Shown piece after piece: positions 49,361-59,825 of a stretch of 64,000 bases of DNA (the stretch's first letter is position 1; every line of letters starts with the position of its first letter). The DNA is taken from positions 2,666,001 through 2,730,000 of the forward strand of contig NZ_CP109473.1 in NCBI RefSeq assembly GCF_036227405.1, given 5' to 3'. The translations under genes and the position numbers were made by a program. A model generated the notes under the pieces. That model was given only the letters and a program-made list of their open reading frames with translations, was not told where the DNA came from and ran no database searches. This stretch comes from Streptomyces sp. NBC_01460 (GTDB lineage Bacteria; Actinomycetota; Actinomycetes; Streptomycetales; Streptomycetaceae).

Positions 49361-49541
49361 TTGCTGCGTTGCCTCGAATCGTACCTGCCTGGCTGCTGCC
49401 GAGCGGCGCGCGTTCGCTGCGACACATACATTAGCGCAAGCAGGGGGGTGCTCCGCCAATCGGTATGCCCCGGGGTGATCTCGGGTGTCTGCGGGTAGGC
49501 GGGCAGCACATGTCGCACGGAGCGAAGGAAGGGTGGCAGCC

Positions 49542-49844
49542 ATGCGGTACCGGCTCACGTTCATCGCCGGAGTGGCCCTCGGTTACGTGCTCGGCACGCG
49601 AGCCGGGCGCGAGCGTTACGAGCAGCTGAAGAAGGCCGCGCAGCAGCTGGCCGAGAATCCCGCGGTGCGGAACGCGGCGGAGTCCGCCGCGCACGGCAGT
49701 CGGGACTTCGCCGGCAAGGCCTATCACTCGGTGAGCGAGAAGGTCGGGGACAAGGTCCCCATGTCCGTCTCCGACCGGGTGCGCTCGCTGCGTGAGCGCA
49801 GCGGCCACAACGGCAGCGACGACTGGGGCACGACCAACACCTGA
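49542..49844 (+). CDS. YtxH-like small membrane-associated protein
   Basis: The 100-residue protein begins MRYRLTFIAGVALGYVLGTR, a single N-terminal membrane segment whose GYVLGTRAGRERYEQLK extension is the hallmark of YtxH-like stress proteins and of a short protein conserved in actinomycetes. The rest is an amphipathic, probably coiled-coil region (AENPAVRNAAESAAHG). Function unknown; related proteins are linked to general stress. It has its own terminator downstream. Start: ATG behind AAGGAAGGG. Confidence 0.75.
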   Translation: MRYRLTFIAGVALGYVLGTRAGRERYEQLKKAAQQLAENPAVRNAAESAAHGSRDFAGKAYHSVSEKVGDKVPMSVSDRVRSLRERSGHNGSDDWGTTNT

Positions 49845-49847
49845 GGC

Positions 49848-49884
49848 CCGTTCCCGTACCGGGTACCGCCCGGTACGGGAACGG
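49848..49884 (+). terminator. Terminator after the YtxH-like gene
   Basis: A 16-bp perfect stem (arm CCGTTCCCGTACCGGG, 49848-49863, with 49869-49884) closes a 5-base loop. It starts 4 bases after the stop codon. Confidence 0.8.
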
Positions 49885-49910
49885 CCCTCGCGTGCGGCAG
49901 AATCTTCTCC

Positions 49911-51359
49911 ATGGGCATAGTGGCCGGCTTGGACAGTTCATCCGCCTTCACGCACATCGTCGTCTGCGACACGGACACCGGTGAGGTGCTGCGGCAGGGG
50001 TACGCCGCGCATCCCATCGAGGCCAAGGCCTCCGAGGTGGATCCGCAGGCGTGGCTGCTCTCACTCGGTGAGGCGGCCTCCGGAGGGCTGCTCGAAGGCG
50101 TGCAGGCCATCGGTGTCTCCGCGCAGCAGCACGGACTGGTGCCGCTGGACCACCAGGGCAATCTCGTACGTCCCGCGCTGCTCGGCAACGACCGGCGGGC
50201 GCAGGCCGCCGCGGCGGACCTCATCGACGGACTCGGAGGGCGGCAGCCCTGGGCCGAGGCCGTCGGGGCCGTGCCGCAGGCCGCGCAGCCGGTGGCGAAG
50301 CTGCGCTGGCTGGTGCGGACCGAGCCGGAGAACGCGCAGCGCGTCGCCGCGGTCCTGCAGCCCCACGACTGGCTGGTGTGGCAGCTCCTCGGCAGGCCCG
50401 CCCGGCGGACGACGGACCGCGGTGCCGCGTCCGGCACCGGTTACTGGTCGGCGGGCTCCGCGTCCTACCGGCCCGACCTCGTCGAGCTCGCGCTCGGCCA
50501 CCAGGCCGCGCTGCCCGAGGTCCTCGGCCCGGCCGACGCCGCCGGGACAACGCCGGAGGGGCTGCTGATCTCGGCGGGCACCGGCGAGACGATGGCCGCG
50601 GCCTTCGGTCTGGGCGTGGCCGTCGGGGACGCCGTCGTGTCGCTGGGGGCCTCGGGCTCGGTCATGGCCGTCCACCACGAGGCGCTGGCCGACCCGACGG
50701 GGATGATCACCTCCTTCGCCGACGCGACCGGGATGCACCTCCCGGTCGTCCACACGTCCAACGCGGTGCGCGCGCTGCGCGGCACCGCCGAGATGCTGGG
50801 GCTCGACGGTGGCCTGGAGGAACTGTCCGCGCTGGCCCTGAAGTCGACGCCCGGCTCCTCGGGGCTCGTCCTGCTCCCGTATCTGGAGGGTGAGCGCACC
50901 CCGCACCTGCCGCACACCGCCGGGACGCTGAGCGGGCTGCGGCGCGAGTCGATGAAGCCGGAGCACCTGGCGCGGGCCGCGTTCGAGGGGATGCTCTGCT
51001 CGCTGGCCGACGCGCTGGACGTGCTGCGAGACCGGGGCGTGGAGGTGCGGCGGGTGTTCCTGCTGGGCGCGGCGGCCGAGCTGCCGGCCGTGCAGGCGCT
51101 GGCGCCCGCGCTGTTCGGGACCCAGGTCGTCGTGCCGCAGCCCGCCGAGTACGCGGCGCTGGGTGCGGCCAGGCAGGCCGCGTGGGCCCTCGGGGTCTCG
51201 CAGGGGACGCTGGATCCGTGTACTCCTCCGGCCTGGCGGGGCGCGGCTGCGCAGGTGCTGGAGCCCGGCGAGGAGCTCGCGGTGGGAGGCGCGGTGCGCC
51301 AGCAGTACGGCGCGACGCGGGACCAGATCCACCCCGGGGCGTTCGACGGATCCGTCTGA
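49911..51359 (+). CDS. FGGY family carbohydrate kinase (xylulokinase-like)
   Basis: The 482-residue protein has the two actin-like domains of the FGGY family. The phosphate-1 loop is GIVAGLDSSSAFTHIVVCD (2-20). EAVGVSAQQHG-type sequence (QAIGVSAQQHGLVPLD, about 66-81) is the xylulokinase pattern, and NDRRAQAAAADL places the substrate-contacting Asn-Asp. The second domain carries VSLGASGSVMAVH (phosphate loop 2) and the FGGY-type EHLARAAFEGMLCSLADALD. It phosphorylates a pentulose or related sugar with ATP; xylulose is the best guess. It stands alone in front of the ABC exporter genes, with no visible sugar isomerase. Confidence 0.88.
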   Translation: MGIVAGLDSSSAFTHIVVCDTDTGEVLRQGYAAHPIEAKASEVDPQAWLLSLGEAASGGLLEGVQAIGVSAQQHGLVPLDHQGNLVRPALLGNDRRAQAAAADLIDGLGGRQPWAEAVGAVPQAAQPVAKLRWLVRTEPENAQRVAAVLQPHDWLVWQLLGRPARRTTDRGAASGTGYWSAGSASYRPDLVELALGHQAALPEVLGPADAAGTTPEGLLISAGTGETMAAAFGLGVAVGDAVVSLGASGSVMAVHHEALADPTGMITSFADATGMHLPVVHTSNAVRALRGTAEMLGLDGGLEELSALALKSTPGSSGLVLLPYLEGERTPHLPHTAGTLSGLRRESMKPEHLARAAFEGMLCSLADALDVLRDRGVEVRRVFLLGAAAELPAVQALAPALFGTQVVVPQPAEYAALGAARQAAWALGVSQGTLDPCTPPAWRGAAAQVLEPGEELAVGGAVRQQYGATRDQIHPGAFDGSV

Positions 51360-51472
51360 GGAGCGGGGCACTCCCGGAATTTGACCCGGGCTTGAGCAAA
51401 AGCGTTGGCCGACGGGGTGCGGCGTGCCGGAGGATGGATCGGCCTCTGCCCGTCGCCGACCGAGAGACACGC

Positions 51473-53206
51473 GTGCTCATAAAACTCCTGCGGACCTATC
51501 TGGGTCCGTACAGACAGCCCATCATGCTGCTGGTGCTGTTCCAGCTCCTGCAGACCTGCGCGAGCCTCTACCTGCCCAGCCTCAACGCGGACATCATCGA
51601 CAACGGTGTCGTGCGGGGGGACACGGGTTACATCCTGCAGTTCGGCGCGGTGATGATCGCGGTCAGCGTCATCCAGATCGTCTGCAACATCGGGGCCGTC
51701 TACTACGGCGCCCGGACCGCCTCCGCGCTCGGGCGCGACGTGCGGGCGTCGGTCTTCGGCCAGGTGCAGTCGTTCTCCGCGCGCGAGGTGGGACGGTTCG
51801 GGGCTCCTTCGCTGATCACCCGGACGACCAATGACGTGCAGCAGGTCCAGATGCTCGTCCTGATGGCGTTCACCCTGATGGTCTCGGCGCCCATCATGTG
51901 CGTCGGCGGCGTCATCATGGCGCTCGGCCAGGACGTCCCCCTGTCGGCGGTGCTGCTGGCCGTGCTGCCCGTGCTCGGGATCTCGGTGAGCCTCATCGTG
52001 AGGCGGATGCGGCCGCTGTTCCGCACGATGCAGGTGCGGCTGGACACGGTGAACCGGGTACTGCGCGAGCAGATCACCGGCAACCGCGTGATCCGCGCCT
52101 TCATCCGTGACGGCTACGAGGAGGAACGCTTCCGCGGCGCCAACACGGAGCTGACGGACGTCGCCCTGTCGACGGGCCGGCTGATGGCCCTCATGTTCCC
52201 GACCGTGATGACGGTGGTGAACCTGTCGTCCATCGCGGTGGTCTGGTTCGGTGCGCACCGCATCGACAGCGGCGGGATGCAGATCGGGGCGCTGACCGCG
52301 TTCCTCGCGTATCTGATGCAGATCGTCATGGCGGTGATGATGGCCACCTTCATGTTCATCATGGTCCCGCGCGCCGAGGTGTGCGCCGAGCGCATCCAGG
52401 AGGTCCTGGAGACCGAGTCGAGCGTGGTGCCGCCCACCGCCCCGGTCACGAAGCTGCTCACACACGGCCACCTGGAGATACGGGGCGCGGAGTTCCGTTA
52501 CCCGGGCGCCGAGGAGCCGGTGCTGCGTTCCGTCGATCTCGCGGCTCGGCCCGGGGAGACGACCGCGATCATCGGCTCGACCGGCAGCGGGAAGTCGACG
52601 CTGCTCGGGCTCGTGCCGCGGCTGTTCGACGCGACGGACGGCGAGGTGCTCGTCGACGGTACGGACGTGAGGACGCTGGATCCGGTCCTGCTGGCGAAGA
52701 CCGTGAGCCTGGTCCCGCAGAAGCCGTACCTGTTCTCGGGGACGGTCGCGACGAATCTGCGCTACGGCAATCCGGACGCGACCGACGAAGAACTGTGGCA
52801 CGCCCTGGAGGTGGCGCAGGCGAAGGAGTTCGTGGAGCGGCTGGAGCACGGCCTGGACGCGCCGATCGCGCAGGGCGGCACCAATGTGTCCGGTGGCCAG
52901 CGGCAGCGGCTCGCGATCGCGAGGACGCTGGTGCAGAAGCCGGAGATCTACCTCTTCGACGACTCGTTCTCGGCGCTGGACTACGCGACGGACGCCGCGC
53001 TGCGCGGCGCCCTGTCCCACGAGACGTCGGGGGCGACCGTGGTGATCGTGGCACAGCGGGTGTCCACGATCCGTGACGCCGACCGGATCCTGGTGCTGGA
53101 CGAGGGCAGGGTCGTCGGGACGGGCACGCACGGCGAGCTGATGGACGGCAACGAAACCTACCGGGAGATCGTGCTCTCCCAGCTGACGGAAGCGGAGGCC
53201 GCCTGA
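51473..53206 (+). CDS. Heterodimeric ABC exporter half 1 (degenerate-site subunit)
   Basis: The 577-residue protein is a fused six-helix membrane domain plus ATPase. I start it at the GTG at 51473 (LIKLLRTYLGPYRQ) behind GAGAG; an ATG 13 codons earlier is possible. The ATPase shows Walker A GSTGSGKST (about 368-376), signature VSGGQRQRLAIAR and Walker B IYLFDDSFSALD. The residue after the Walker B Asp is Asp instead of the catalytic Glu, so this half contributes the non-hydrolysing site. The start of the next gene overlaps its stop by one base, and the two halves certainly form one transporter. Family: MDR-type exporters such as TM287/288; substrate unknown. Confidence 0.9.
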   Translation: MLIKLLRTYLGPYRQPIMLLVLFQLLQTCASLYLPSLNADIIDNGVVRGDTGYILQFGAVMIAVSVIQIVCNIGAVYYGARTASALGRDVRASVFGQVQSFSAREVGRFGAPSLITRTTNDVQQVQMLVLMAFTLMVSAPIMCVGGVIMALGQDVPLSAVLLAVLPVLGISVSLIVRRMRPLFRTMQVRLDTVNRVLREQITGNRVIRAFIRDGYEEERFRGANTELTDVALSTGRLMALMFPTVMTVVNLSSIAVVWFGAHRIDSGGMQIGALTAFLAYLMQIVMAVMMATFMFIMVPRAEVCAERIQEVLETESSVVPPTAPVTKLLTHGHLEIRGAEFRYPGAEEPVLRSVDLAARPGETTAIIGSTGSGKSTLLGLVPRLFDATDGEVLVDGTDVRTLDPVLLAKTVSLVPQKPYLFSGTVATNLRYGNPDATDEELWHALEVAQAKEFVERLEHGLDAPIAQGGTNVSGGQRQRLAIARTLVQKPEIYLFDDSFSALDYATDAALRGALSHETSGATVVIVAQRVSTIRDADRILVLDEGRVVGTGTHGELMDGNETYREIVLSQLTEAEAA

Positions 53207-55128
53207 TGGCAGGACCGGGCGGACGGATGATGGCGGGGCCCACCGAGCGGTCCATGGACTTCAAGGGGTCCGGCAAGCGGCTGCTGCGCCGGTTCAGCAA
53301 GGAGAAGTCCACGCTGTCCGGGATGCTGGGCGCGGTGACGCTGAGCGTGGCGCTCTCGGTCGTCGGGCCGAAGATTCTCGGCGGGGCGACGGACCTGATC
53401 TTCGCGGGAGTCGTCGGACGGCAGATGCCGGACGGCACCACGAAGGAACAGGCCGTCGACGGCCTGCGCGAACGGGGCGACGGCGCGCTCGCCGACATGC
53501 TGGGCGGGGTGGACTTCACCCCCGGTCACGGCATCGACTTCGGTGCGGTCGGCAGTGTCCTGCTGGTGGCGCTGGCCGTGTACGTGGGCGCGGGGCTGAT
53601 GATGCTGGTGTCCACGCGGCTGTCGATCCGGGTGATCAACCGGGTCGTCTTCCAGCTGCGCGAGGACCTGCAGACGAAGCTGTCGCGGCTGCCGCTGTCG
53701 TACTTCGACCGGCAGCAGCGCGGCGAGGTGCTGAGCCGCGCGACGAACGACATCGACAACATCTCGCAGACGATGCAGCAGACGATGGGCCAGCTCATCA
53801 ACTCACTGCTGACCATCGTCGGCGTGCTGATCATGATGTTCTGGATCTCACCGCTGCTCGCCCTGGTGGCCCTGGTGACGATCCCGCTGTCGGTGTTCGT
53901 CGCGGCGCGGGTCGGCAAGCGGTCGCAGCCGCACTTCGTGGCGCAGTGGAAGGTGACGGGCAAGCTCAACGCCCACATCGAGGAGATGTACACCGGCCAC
54001 ACCCTGGTGAAGGTCTTCGGCCGGCAGGAGGAGTCCGCGAGGGACTTCGCCGAGCAGAACGACGCACTGTACGAGGCGGGCTTCAAGGCCCAGTTCAACA
54101 GCGGGATCATGCAGCCGCTGATGATGTTCGTGTCCAACCTGAACTACGTGCTGGTCGCGGTCGTCGGCGGGCTGCGGGTGGCGTCGGGTTCGCTGTCGAT
54201 CGGTGACGTGCAGGCGTTCGTCCAGTACTCGCGGCAGTTCTCGATGCCGCTGACGCAGGTCGCCTCGATGGCGAACCTGGTGCAGTCGGGCCTCGCGTCT
54301 GCGGAGCGGGTCTTCGGTCTGCTGGACGCCGAGGAGCAGGGGCCCGACCCCGATCCCGCCGAGCGCCCGGAGGAGCTGCGCGGCAGCGTCGCCCTGGAGA
54401 ACGTGTCCTTCCGGTACGACCCGGAGAAGCCCCTCATCGAGGATCTCTCGCTGCGCGTGGAGCCCGGCCACACGGTCGCGATCGTCGGGCCGACCGGTGC
54501 CGGCAAGACGACGCTGGTCAACCTGCTCATGCGCTTCTACGAGGTGACGGGCGGCCGGATCACCCTCGACGGGGTCGACGCGGCGCGGATGACGCGGGAC
54601 GAACTCCGTTCGGGCATAGGCATGGTGCTCCAGGACACCTGGCTGTTCGGCGGCACGATCGCGGAGAACATCGCCTACGGTGCCTCGCGCGAGGTGACCC
54701 GGGAGGAGATCGAGGAGGCGGCGCGGGCGGCCCACGCCGACCGCTTCGTCCGTACGCTGCCCGACGGTTACGACACGGTGATCGACGACGAGGGCTCGGG
54801 GGTCAGCGCGGGTGAGAAGCAGCTGATCACCATCGCGCGGGCGTTCCTGTCCGACCCGGTGATCCTGGTCCTCGACGAGGCCACCAGCTCGGTGGACACC
54901 CGTACCGAGGTCCTGATCCAGAAGGCGATGGCGCGGCTGGCCCACGGCCGTACGAGCTTCGTGATCGCCCACCGGCTCTCCACCATCCGGGACGCGGACG
55001 TGATCCTGGTGATGGAGGACGGCTCGATCGTCGAGCAGGGCACGCACGACGAGCTGCTGGCGGCCGAGGGGGCGTACGCCCGGCTGTACGCGGCGCAGTT
55101 CGCGCAGGCACTGGCCGAGGTCGACTGA
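53206..55128 (+). CDS. Heterodimeric ABC exporter half 2 (catalytic subunit)
   Basis: The 640-residue protein has a 60-residue hydrophilic lead, a membrane domain with an insert (PDGTTKEQAVDGLRERGDG, about 70-95, external loop between helices 1 and 2), then the ATPase with Walker A GPTGAGKTT (about 428-436), signature VSAGEKQLITIAR and canonical Walker B ILVLDEATSSVD. The signature lacks the usual SGGQ, which pairs with the degenerate Walker B of half 1 to give one inactive ATP site, while its own Walker B completes the active one. It exports lipids, peptides or drugs. Translation is coupled (TGATG). Confidence 0.9.
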   Translation: MAGPGGRMMAGPTERSMDFKGSGKRLLRRFSKEKSTLSGMLGAVTLSVALSVVGPKILGGATDLIFAGVVGRQMPDGTTKEQAVDGLRERGDGALADMLGGVDFTPGHGIDFGAVGSVLLVALAVYVGAGLMMLVSTRLSIRVINRVVFQLREDLQTKLSRLPLSYFDRQQRGEVLSRATNDIDNISQTMQQTMGQLINSLLTIVGVLIMMFWISPLLALVALVTIPLSVFVAARVGKRSQPHFVAQWKVTGKLNAHIEEMYTGHTLVKVFGRQEESARDFAEQNDALYEAGFKAQFNSGIMQPLMMFVSNLNYVLVAVVGGLRVASGSLSIGDVQAFVQYSRQFSMPLTQVASMANLVQSGLASAERVFGLLDAEEQGPDPDPAERPEELRGSVALENVSFRYDPEKPLIEDLSLRVEPGHTVAIVGPTGAGKTTLVNLLMRFYEVTGGRITLDGVDAARMTRDELRSGIGMVLQDTWLFGGTIAENIAYGASREVTREEIEEAARAAHADRFVRTLPDGYDTVIDDEGSGVSAGEKQLITIARAFLSDPVILVLDEATSSVDTRTEVLIQKAMARLAHGRTSFVIAHRLSTIRDADVILVMEDGSIVEQGTHDELLAAEGAYARLYAAQFAQALAEVD

Positions 55129-55132
55129 TCCG

Positions 55133-55173
55133 GACCGGCCGGAGACCGGGGTGCACCCGGTCTCCGGCCGGTC
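55133..55173. terminator. Bidirectional terminator between ABC exporter and sigma factor
   Basis: An 18-bp perfect stem (55133-55150 with 55156-55173) encloses GTGCA. It fills the space between the convergent stops and ends at the sigma factor stop codon. Confidence 0.85.
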
Positions 55174-56250
<1,077 letters not shown>

Positions 56251-56447
56251 GGGGGCGACCTCCAGGTGATCGCTGCGCGGATCGCGGGATGGGGGTCCGC
56301 CCTCGGCGGACCGCCGCGCTCCGATGAGTCAGGCACCGCCATCCAGTGTGGGGTACGACACATCGCCGCCACGAGGGGCGTGCGGTGACTTTTTGCGTCC
56401 GGAGGGTGACGGGGTGCTGATCGGCCCCGGCTCCTCCGTGACGAAGC

Positions 56448-56590
56448 GCGCTGCTGGAGCGCGTCGGCGCCGTGGCTGCGCCAGCGCTGCTGGAGCGCGT
56501 CGGCGCCGTGGCTGCGCCAGCGCTGCTGGAGCGCGTCGGCGCCGTGGCTGCGCCAGCGCTGCTAGAGCGCGTCGGCGCCGTGGCTGCGCA
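56448..56590. repeat. 36-bp tandem repeat (four units) derived from the dnaG 3' end
   Basis: Units start at 56448, 56484, 56520 and 56556. The first three are identical; the fourth overlaps the last codons and TAG stop of dnaG and differs by one base there (CTAGAG against CTGGAG on the plus strand). In the extra units the stop has become CAG, so they are copies of the gene end placed behind its stop. Confidence 0.95.
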
Positions 56591-58469
56591 GCGACTGGGC
56601 GTACTGCTGGAGGACCCAGACCTCGTTCTGCGCGGCGGCCAGGTGGTCCGGCGCCACGTTGCTGCCCAGGCGGGCGAGGCTGCCCTGGACGTCGTCGATC
56701 CGGCGGTCGACGGCGCGCAGGCGGACCTGGACGAGCTGCATGCCCGCGTAGGTCTCGTCGATCGTCTTGCCGTGGAACACCTCGACGGCGAGCTCGGTGA
56801 CCAGGTTGCGCACGGTGTTGTCGGGAGCCGCGTCCAGGACGTTGACCAGGTACTCGCGGGTCTCGGCCAGCCCCTGCTCGGCGCCCCCCGCCTCCGCGAT
56901 GCACTGGCGGACCGCCGCGTACGGCGGGGCGGTGAACTCGTCGATGCCGTAGGCGTCGAAGGCGGGCGAGACCAGGGCGGGCTTCTGCAGGGCCAGCTTG
57001 AGCAGCTCGCGCTCGGTGCGGTGGGCGGGGCTGCGGAGGTTGAGCGCGGGGCCCGCGGGTGCCTTCGGGGCCTGGATCTGGTGCTGCGGGGGGCCGCCCC
57101 GGGAGGGCCCACCCTGCGCGGGTCCGCGCTCGCCCCGGTCGCGGGCCCAGCGGGCGAGCTGGCCGACGCGCTTGACCACGAACTGGGTGTCGAGGATGCC
57201 CAGCAGGCCGGCCAGCTGGACGGCGACCTCGTGCTGCGAGGAGCTGTTCTTGATGCGGGCGACCACGGGCCCGGCCTCGTCGAGCGCCGCGGCGCGGCCG
57301 GCGGGGGTCTCCAGGTCGTACCGGCCGACGATCTGCCGGAGGGCGAACTCGAAGAGCGGGGTGCGGGGTTCGACCAGGTCGCGGACGGCGTCGTCGCCCT
57401 TGGCGAGCCGCAGGTCGCACGGGTCCATGTTGTCCGGGGCGATCGCGATGTAGGTCTCGGCGGCGAACTTCTGGTCGTCCTCGAAGGCGCGCAGGGCGGC
57501 CTTCTGGCCTGCGGCGTCACCGTCGAAGGTGAAGATCACGCGGGCGCTGCCGTTGTCCATCAGGAGCCGTCGGAGGATCTTGATGTGGTCGTTGCCGAAC
57601 GCCGTGCCACAGGTGGCGATGGCGGTGGTGACCCCGGCGAGGTGGCAGGCCATGACGTCGGTGTAGCCCTCGACGACGACGGCGCGGCTCGCCTTGGCGA
57701 TGTCCTTCTTGGCCAGGTCGATGCCGTACAGCACCTGGGACTTCTTGTAGATCGAGGTCTCGGGGGTGTTGAGGTACTTCGGGCCGTTGTCGTCGTCGCG
57801 CAGCTTGCGGGCGCCGAAGCCGACGATCTCGCCCGAGGTGTCGCTGATCGGCCACATCAGCCGCCCGCGGAAGCGGTCGATGGGGCCCCGGCGGCCGTCC
57901 TGGGAGAGGCCGGAACTGATGAGCTCCTTGTCGCTGAAGCCCTTGCCGCGCAGGAAGCGGGTGAGGTGGTCCCAGCCCGCGGGGCTGTAGCCGACGCCGA
58001 AGTGGGCGGCGGCGTCCTGGTCGAAGCCGCGTCCGGCGAGGAACTTCCGGCCGATCTCGGCTTCGGGGCCGTTCAGCTGCTCGCGGTAGAAATCCGCCGC
58101 GATCTTGTGCGCCTCGACCAGCCGGATGCGCTCCCCGCGCTGGTGGGAGGGGTTGTACCCACCCTCCTCGTACCGCAGGGTGATGCCCGCCTTGGCGGCG
58201 AGCCGCTCGACCGTCTCGGAGAAGGTGAGGTGATCGATCTTCATCACGAAGGCGATCGTGTCGCCGCCCTCCTGGCAGCCGAAGCAGTGGAAGAGGCCCT
58301 TGCCCGGGCTCACCTGGAAGGAGGGGGACTTCTCGTCGTGGAACGGGCAGAGTCCCTTGAGGTTGCCGCCACCCGCGTTGCGCAGCTGGAGGTACTCGGA
58401 CACGACGGCGTCGATCGGGACCGCGTCCCGGACCGCCTTCACGTCGTCGTCATTGATCCTGCCTGCCAC
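56562..58469 (-). CDS. dnaG: DNA primase
   Basis: The 635-residue DnaG makes RNA primers for replication forks. The N-terminal zinc domain is intact (GLCPFHDEKSPSF at about 40-52 and GLFHCFGCQEGGD at about 58-70; CHC2 zinc ligands). The TOPRIM catalytic core includes RRAVVVEGYTDVMACHLAG with its Glu-Gly and FTFDGDAAGQKAA with Asp-x-Asp. The C-terminal helicase-binding region (from about 470) follows a Gly/Pro/Gln-rich linker, as usual for actinobacterial primases. It is probably essential. The last 12 codons are part of the 36-bp repeat array that continues behind the stop. The start is ATG; a long hairpin upstream separates it from the oxidoreductase gene. Confidence 0.97.
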   Translation of the reverse strand: MAGRINDDDVKAVRDAVPIDAVVSEYLQLRNAGGGNLKGLCPFHDEKSPSFQVSPGKGLFHCFGCQEGGDTIAFVMKIDHLTFSETVERLAAKAGITLRYEEGGYNPSHQRGERIRLVEAHKIAADFYREQLNGPEAEIGRKFLAGRGFDQDAAAHFGVGYSPAGWDHLTRFLRGKGFSDKELISSGLSQDGRRGPIDRFRGRLMWPISDTSGEIVGFGARKLRDDDNGPKYLNTPETSIYKKSQVLYGIDLAKKDIAKASRAVVVEGYTDVMACHLAGVTTAIATCGTAFGNDHIKILRRLLMDNGSARVIFTFDGDAAGQKAALRAFEDDQKFAAETYIAIAPDNMDPCDLRLAKGDDAVRDLVEPRTPLFEFALRQIVGRYDLETPAGRAAALDEAGPVVARIKNSSSQHEVAVQLAGLLGILDTQFVVKRVGQLARWARDRGERGPAQGGPSRGGPPQHQIQAPKAPAGPALNLRSPAHRTERELLKLALQKPALVSPAFDAYGIDEFTAPPYAAVRQCIAEAGGAEQGLAETREYLVNVLDAAPDNTVRNLVTELAVEVFHGKTIDETYAGMQLVQVRLRAVDRRIDDVQGSLARLGSNVAPDHLAAAQNEVWVLQQYAQSLRSHGADAL

Positions 58470-58483
58470 GTGTGAAGTCTACG

Positions 58484-58563
58484 GGTGGGGCCGGTCGTCC
58501 GGGACCGGCCGGCAGCGGCGCACGCGGCCGGGTGCCTGCCGGTGCCGGACGGCCGGCCCCACC
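58484..58563. terminator. Large GC-rich hairpin between oxidoreductase and dnaG
   Basis: GGTGGGGCCGG (58484-58494) pairs with 58553-58563, and inner segments (CCGGCAG and CTGCCGG) pair further. It begins 2 bases after the oxidoreductase stop on the minus strand and so separates it from dnaG. Confidence 0.6.
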
Positions 58564-58565
58564 GC

Positions 58566-59825
58566 TCAGAGCAGGGAATCCAGGGGCACCGAGGGGTCGC
58601 CCAGGGCGTCCGGGTCGACCGGCCGGGCGGCCTTGACCAGCTTCTGGATGCTCTCGGTGACGTCCCACACATTCACGTTCATCCCGGCGAGGACCCGGCC
58701 GTCCTTCAGCCAGAAGGCGATGAACTCGCGCTTTCCCGCGTCGCCCCGGATGACGACCTGGTCGTACGAGCCGGGCGGTGCCCAGCCGGAGTACTCCAGG
58801 CCGAGGTCGTACTGGTCGGAGAAGAAGTACGGCACCCGGTCGTACGACACGTCCTGGCCGAGCATGGCCTTCGCGGCGGCGGGTCCGCTGTTCAGGGCGT
58901 TCGCCCAGTGCTCCACGCGCAGCCGGCCGCCGAAGAGCGGGTGGTCCACGGACGCGATGTCCCCGGCGGCGTAGATGTGCGGGTCGGAGGTGCGCAGCGA
59001 GGCGTCCACGGCGACACCGCCGCCCTGGGAGCGGTCCGCCATGTCGAGCCCGGCGGCCTCGGCGAGCGAGGTGCGCGGCGCCGCGCCGATCGCGGCCAGT
59101 ACGTCGTGGGCGGGGTGCTCCTCGCCGTCGTCGGTACGGGCGGCGAGGACCAGGCCGTCCTCTCCGGTGATCTCGGTGAGGCGTGCCCCGAAGTGGAAGC
59201 GGACCCCGTGCTCGGCGTGCAGATCGGTGAAGATCTGGCCGACCTCCGGGCCGACGACGTGGTGCAGCGGGGTCGCGGAGGGGGTGACGACGGTGACCTC
59301 GGCGCCGTAGCCGCGGGCCGCTGCGGCGACCTCCAGGCCGATCCAGCCCGCTCCGGCGACCACCAGGTGGCCGTTGTCGCGGCCGAGGGCGGCGAGGACG
59401 CCCCGCAGCCGGTCGGAGTGGGCGATGCGACGGAGGTGGTGGACACCGACCAGGTCGGTGCCGGGGATGTCGAGGCGGCGGGGCTCGGCGCCGGTGGCGA
59501 GCAGCAGCTTGTCGTAGTGGACGACGGTGTTGTCGCCGAGCTGCACGGACCGGCCGGCCCGGTCGATGGAGGTGACCACCTGGCCGAGGTGGAGCTCGAT
59601 GTCCGCGCCCGCGTACCAGGCGGTCTCGTGGACGAAGACGGAGTCCCGTTCGTCCTTGCCCAGCAGGTATCCCTTGGAGAGGGGAGGCCGTTCGTAGGGA
59701 TGGTCGCGCTCGTCGCCGATGAGGATCACCCGGCCGCTGAAGCCCTCCGCCCGGAGTGCCTCGGCCGCCTTCGCGCCGGCGAGTCCCCCGCCGATGATGA
59801 CGAACGTCCGATGTGCGTCGACCAC
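58566..59825 (-). CDS. NAD(P)/FAD-dependent oxidoreductase (ferredoxin/rubredoxin reductase-like)
   Basis: The 419-residue protein starts at the GTG at 59825, which has GAGGAGG 8 bases upstream. The FAD motif RTFVIIGGGLAGAKAAEALR and the NAD motif NGHLVVAGAGWIGLEVAAAA (about 143-162) are complete, and RSQGGGVAVDASLRTSDPHI with YAAGDIASVDHP is the typical third segment. The C-terminal 90 residues form the dimerisation-type domain of ferredoxin reductases. Such proteins pass electrons from NAD(P)H to a ferredoxin or P450. No ferredoxin gene is adjacent. Part of the conserved dnaG neighbourhood. Confidence 0.9.
   Translation of the reverse strand: MVDAHRTFVIIGGGLAGAKAAEALRAEGFSGRVILIGDERDHPYERPPLSKGYLLGKDERDSVFVHETAWYAGADIELHLGQVVTSIDRAGRSVQLGDNTVVHYDKLLLATGAEPRRLDIPGTDLVGVHHLRRIAHSDRLRGVLAALGRDNGHLVVAGAGWIGLEVAAAARGYGAEVTVVTPSATPLHHVVGPEVGQIFTDLHAEHGVRFHFGARLTEITGEDGLVLAARTDDGEEHPAHDVLAAIGAAPRTSLAEAAGLDMADRSQGGGVAVDASLRTSDPHIYAAGDIASVDHPLFGGRLRVEHWANALNSGPAAAKAMLGQDVSYDRVPYFFSDQYDLGLEYSGWAPPGSYDQVVIRGDAGKREFIAFWLKDGRVLAGMNVNVWDVTESIQKLVKAARPVDPDALGDPSVPLDSLL

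Noticed and set aside
56448..56590. 36-bp repeats as a CRISPR array
   Set aside because: The unit length fits, but the units are head-to-tail without spacers and derive from the dnaG coding end.
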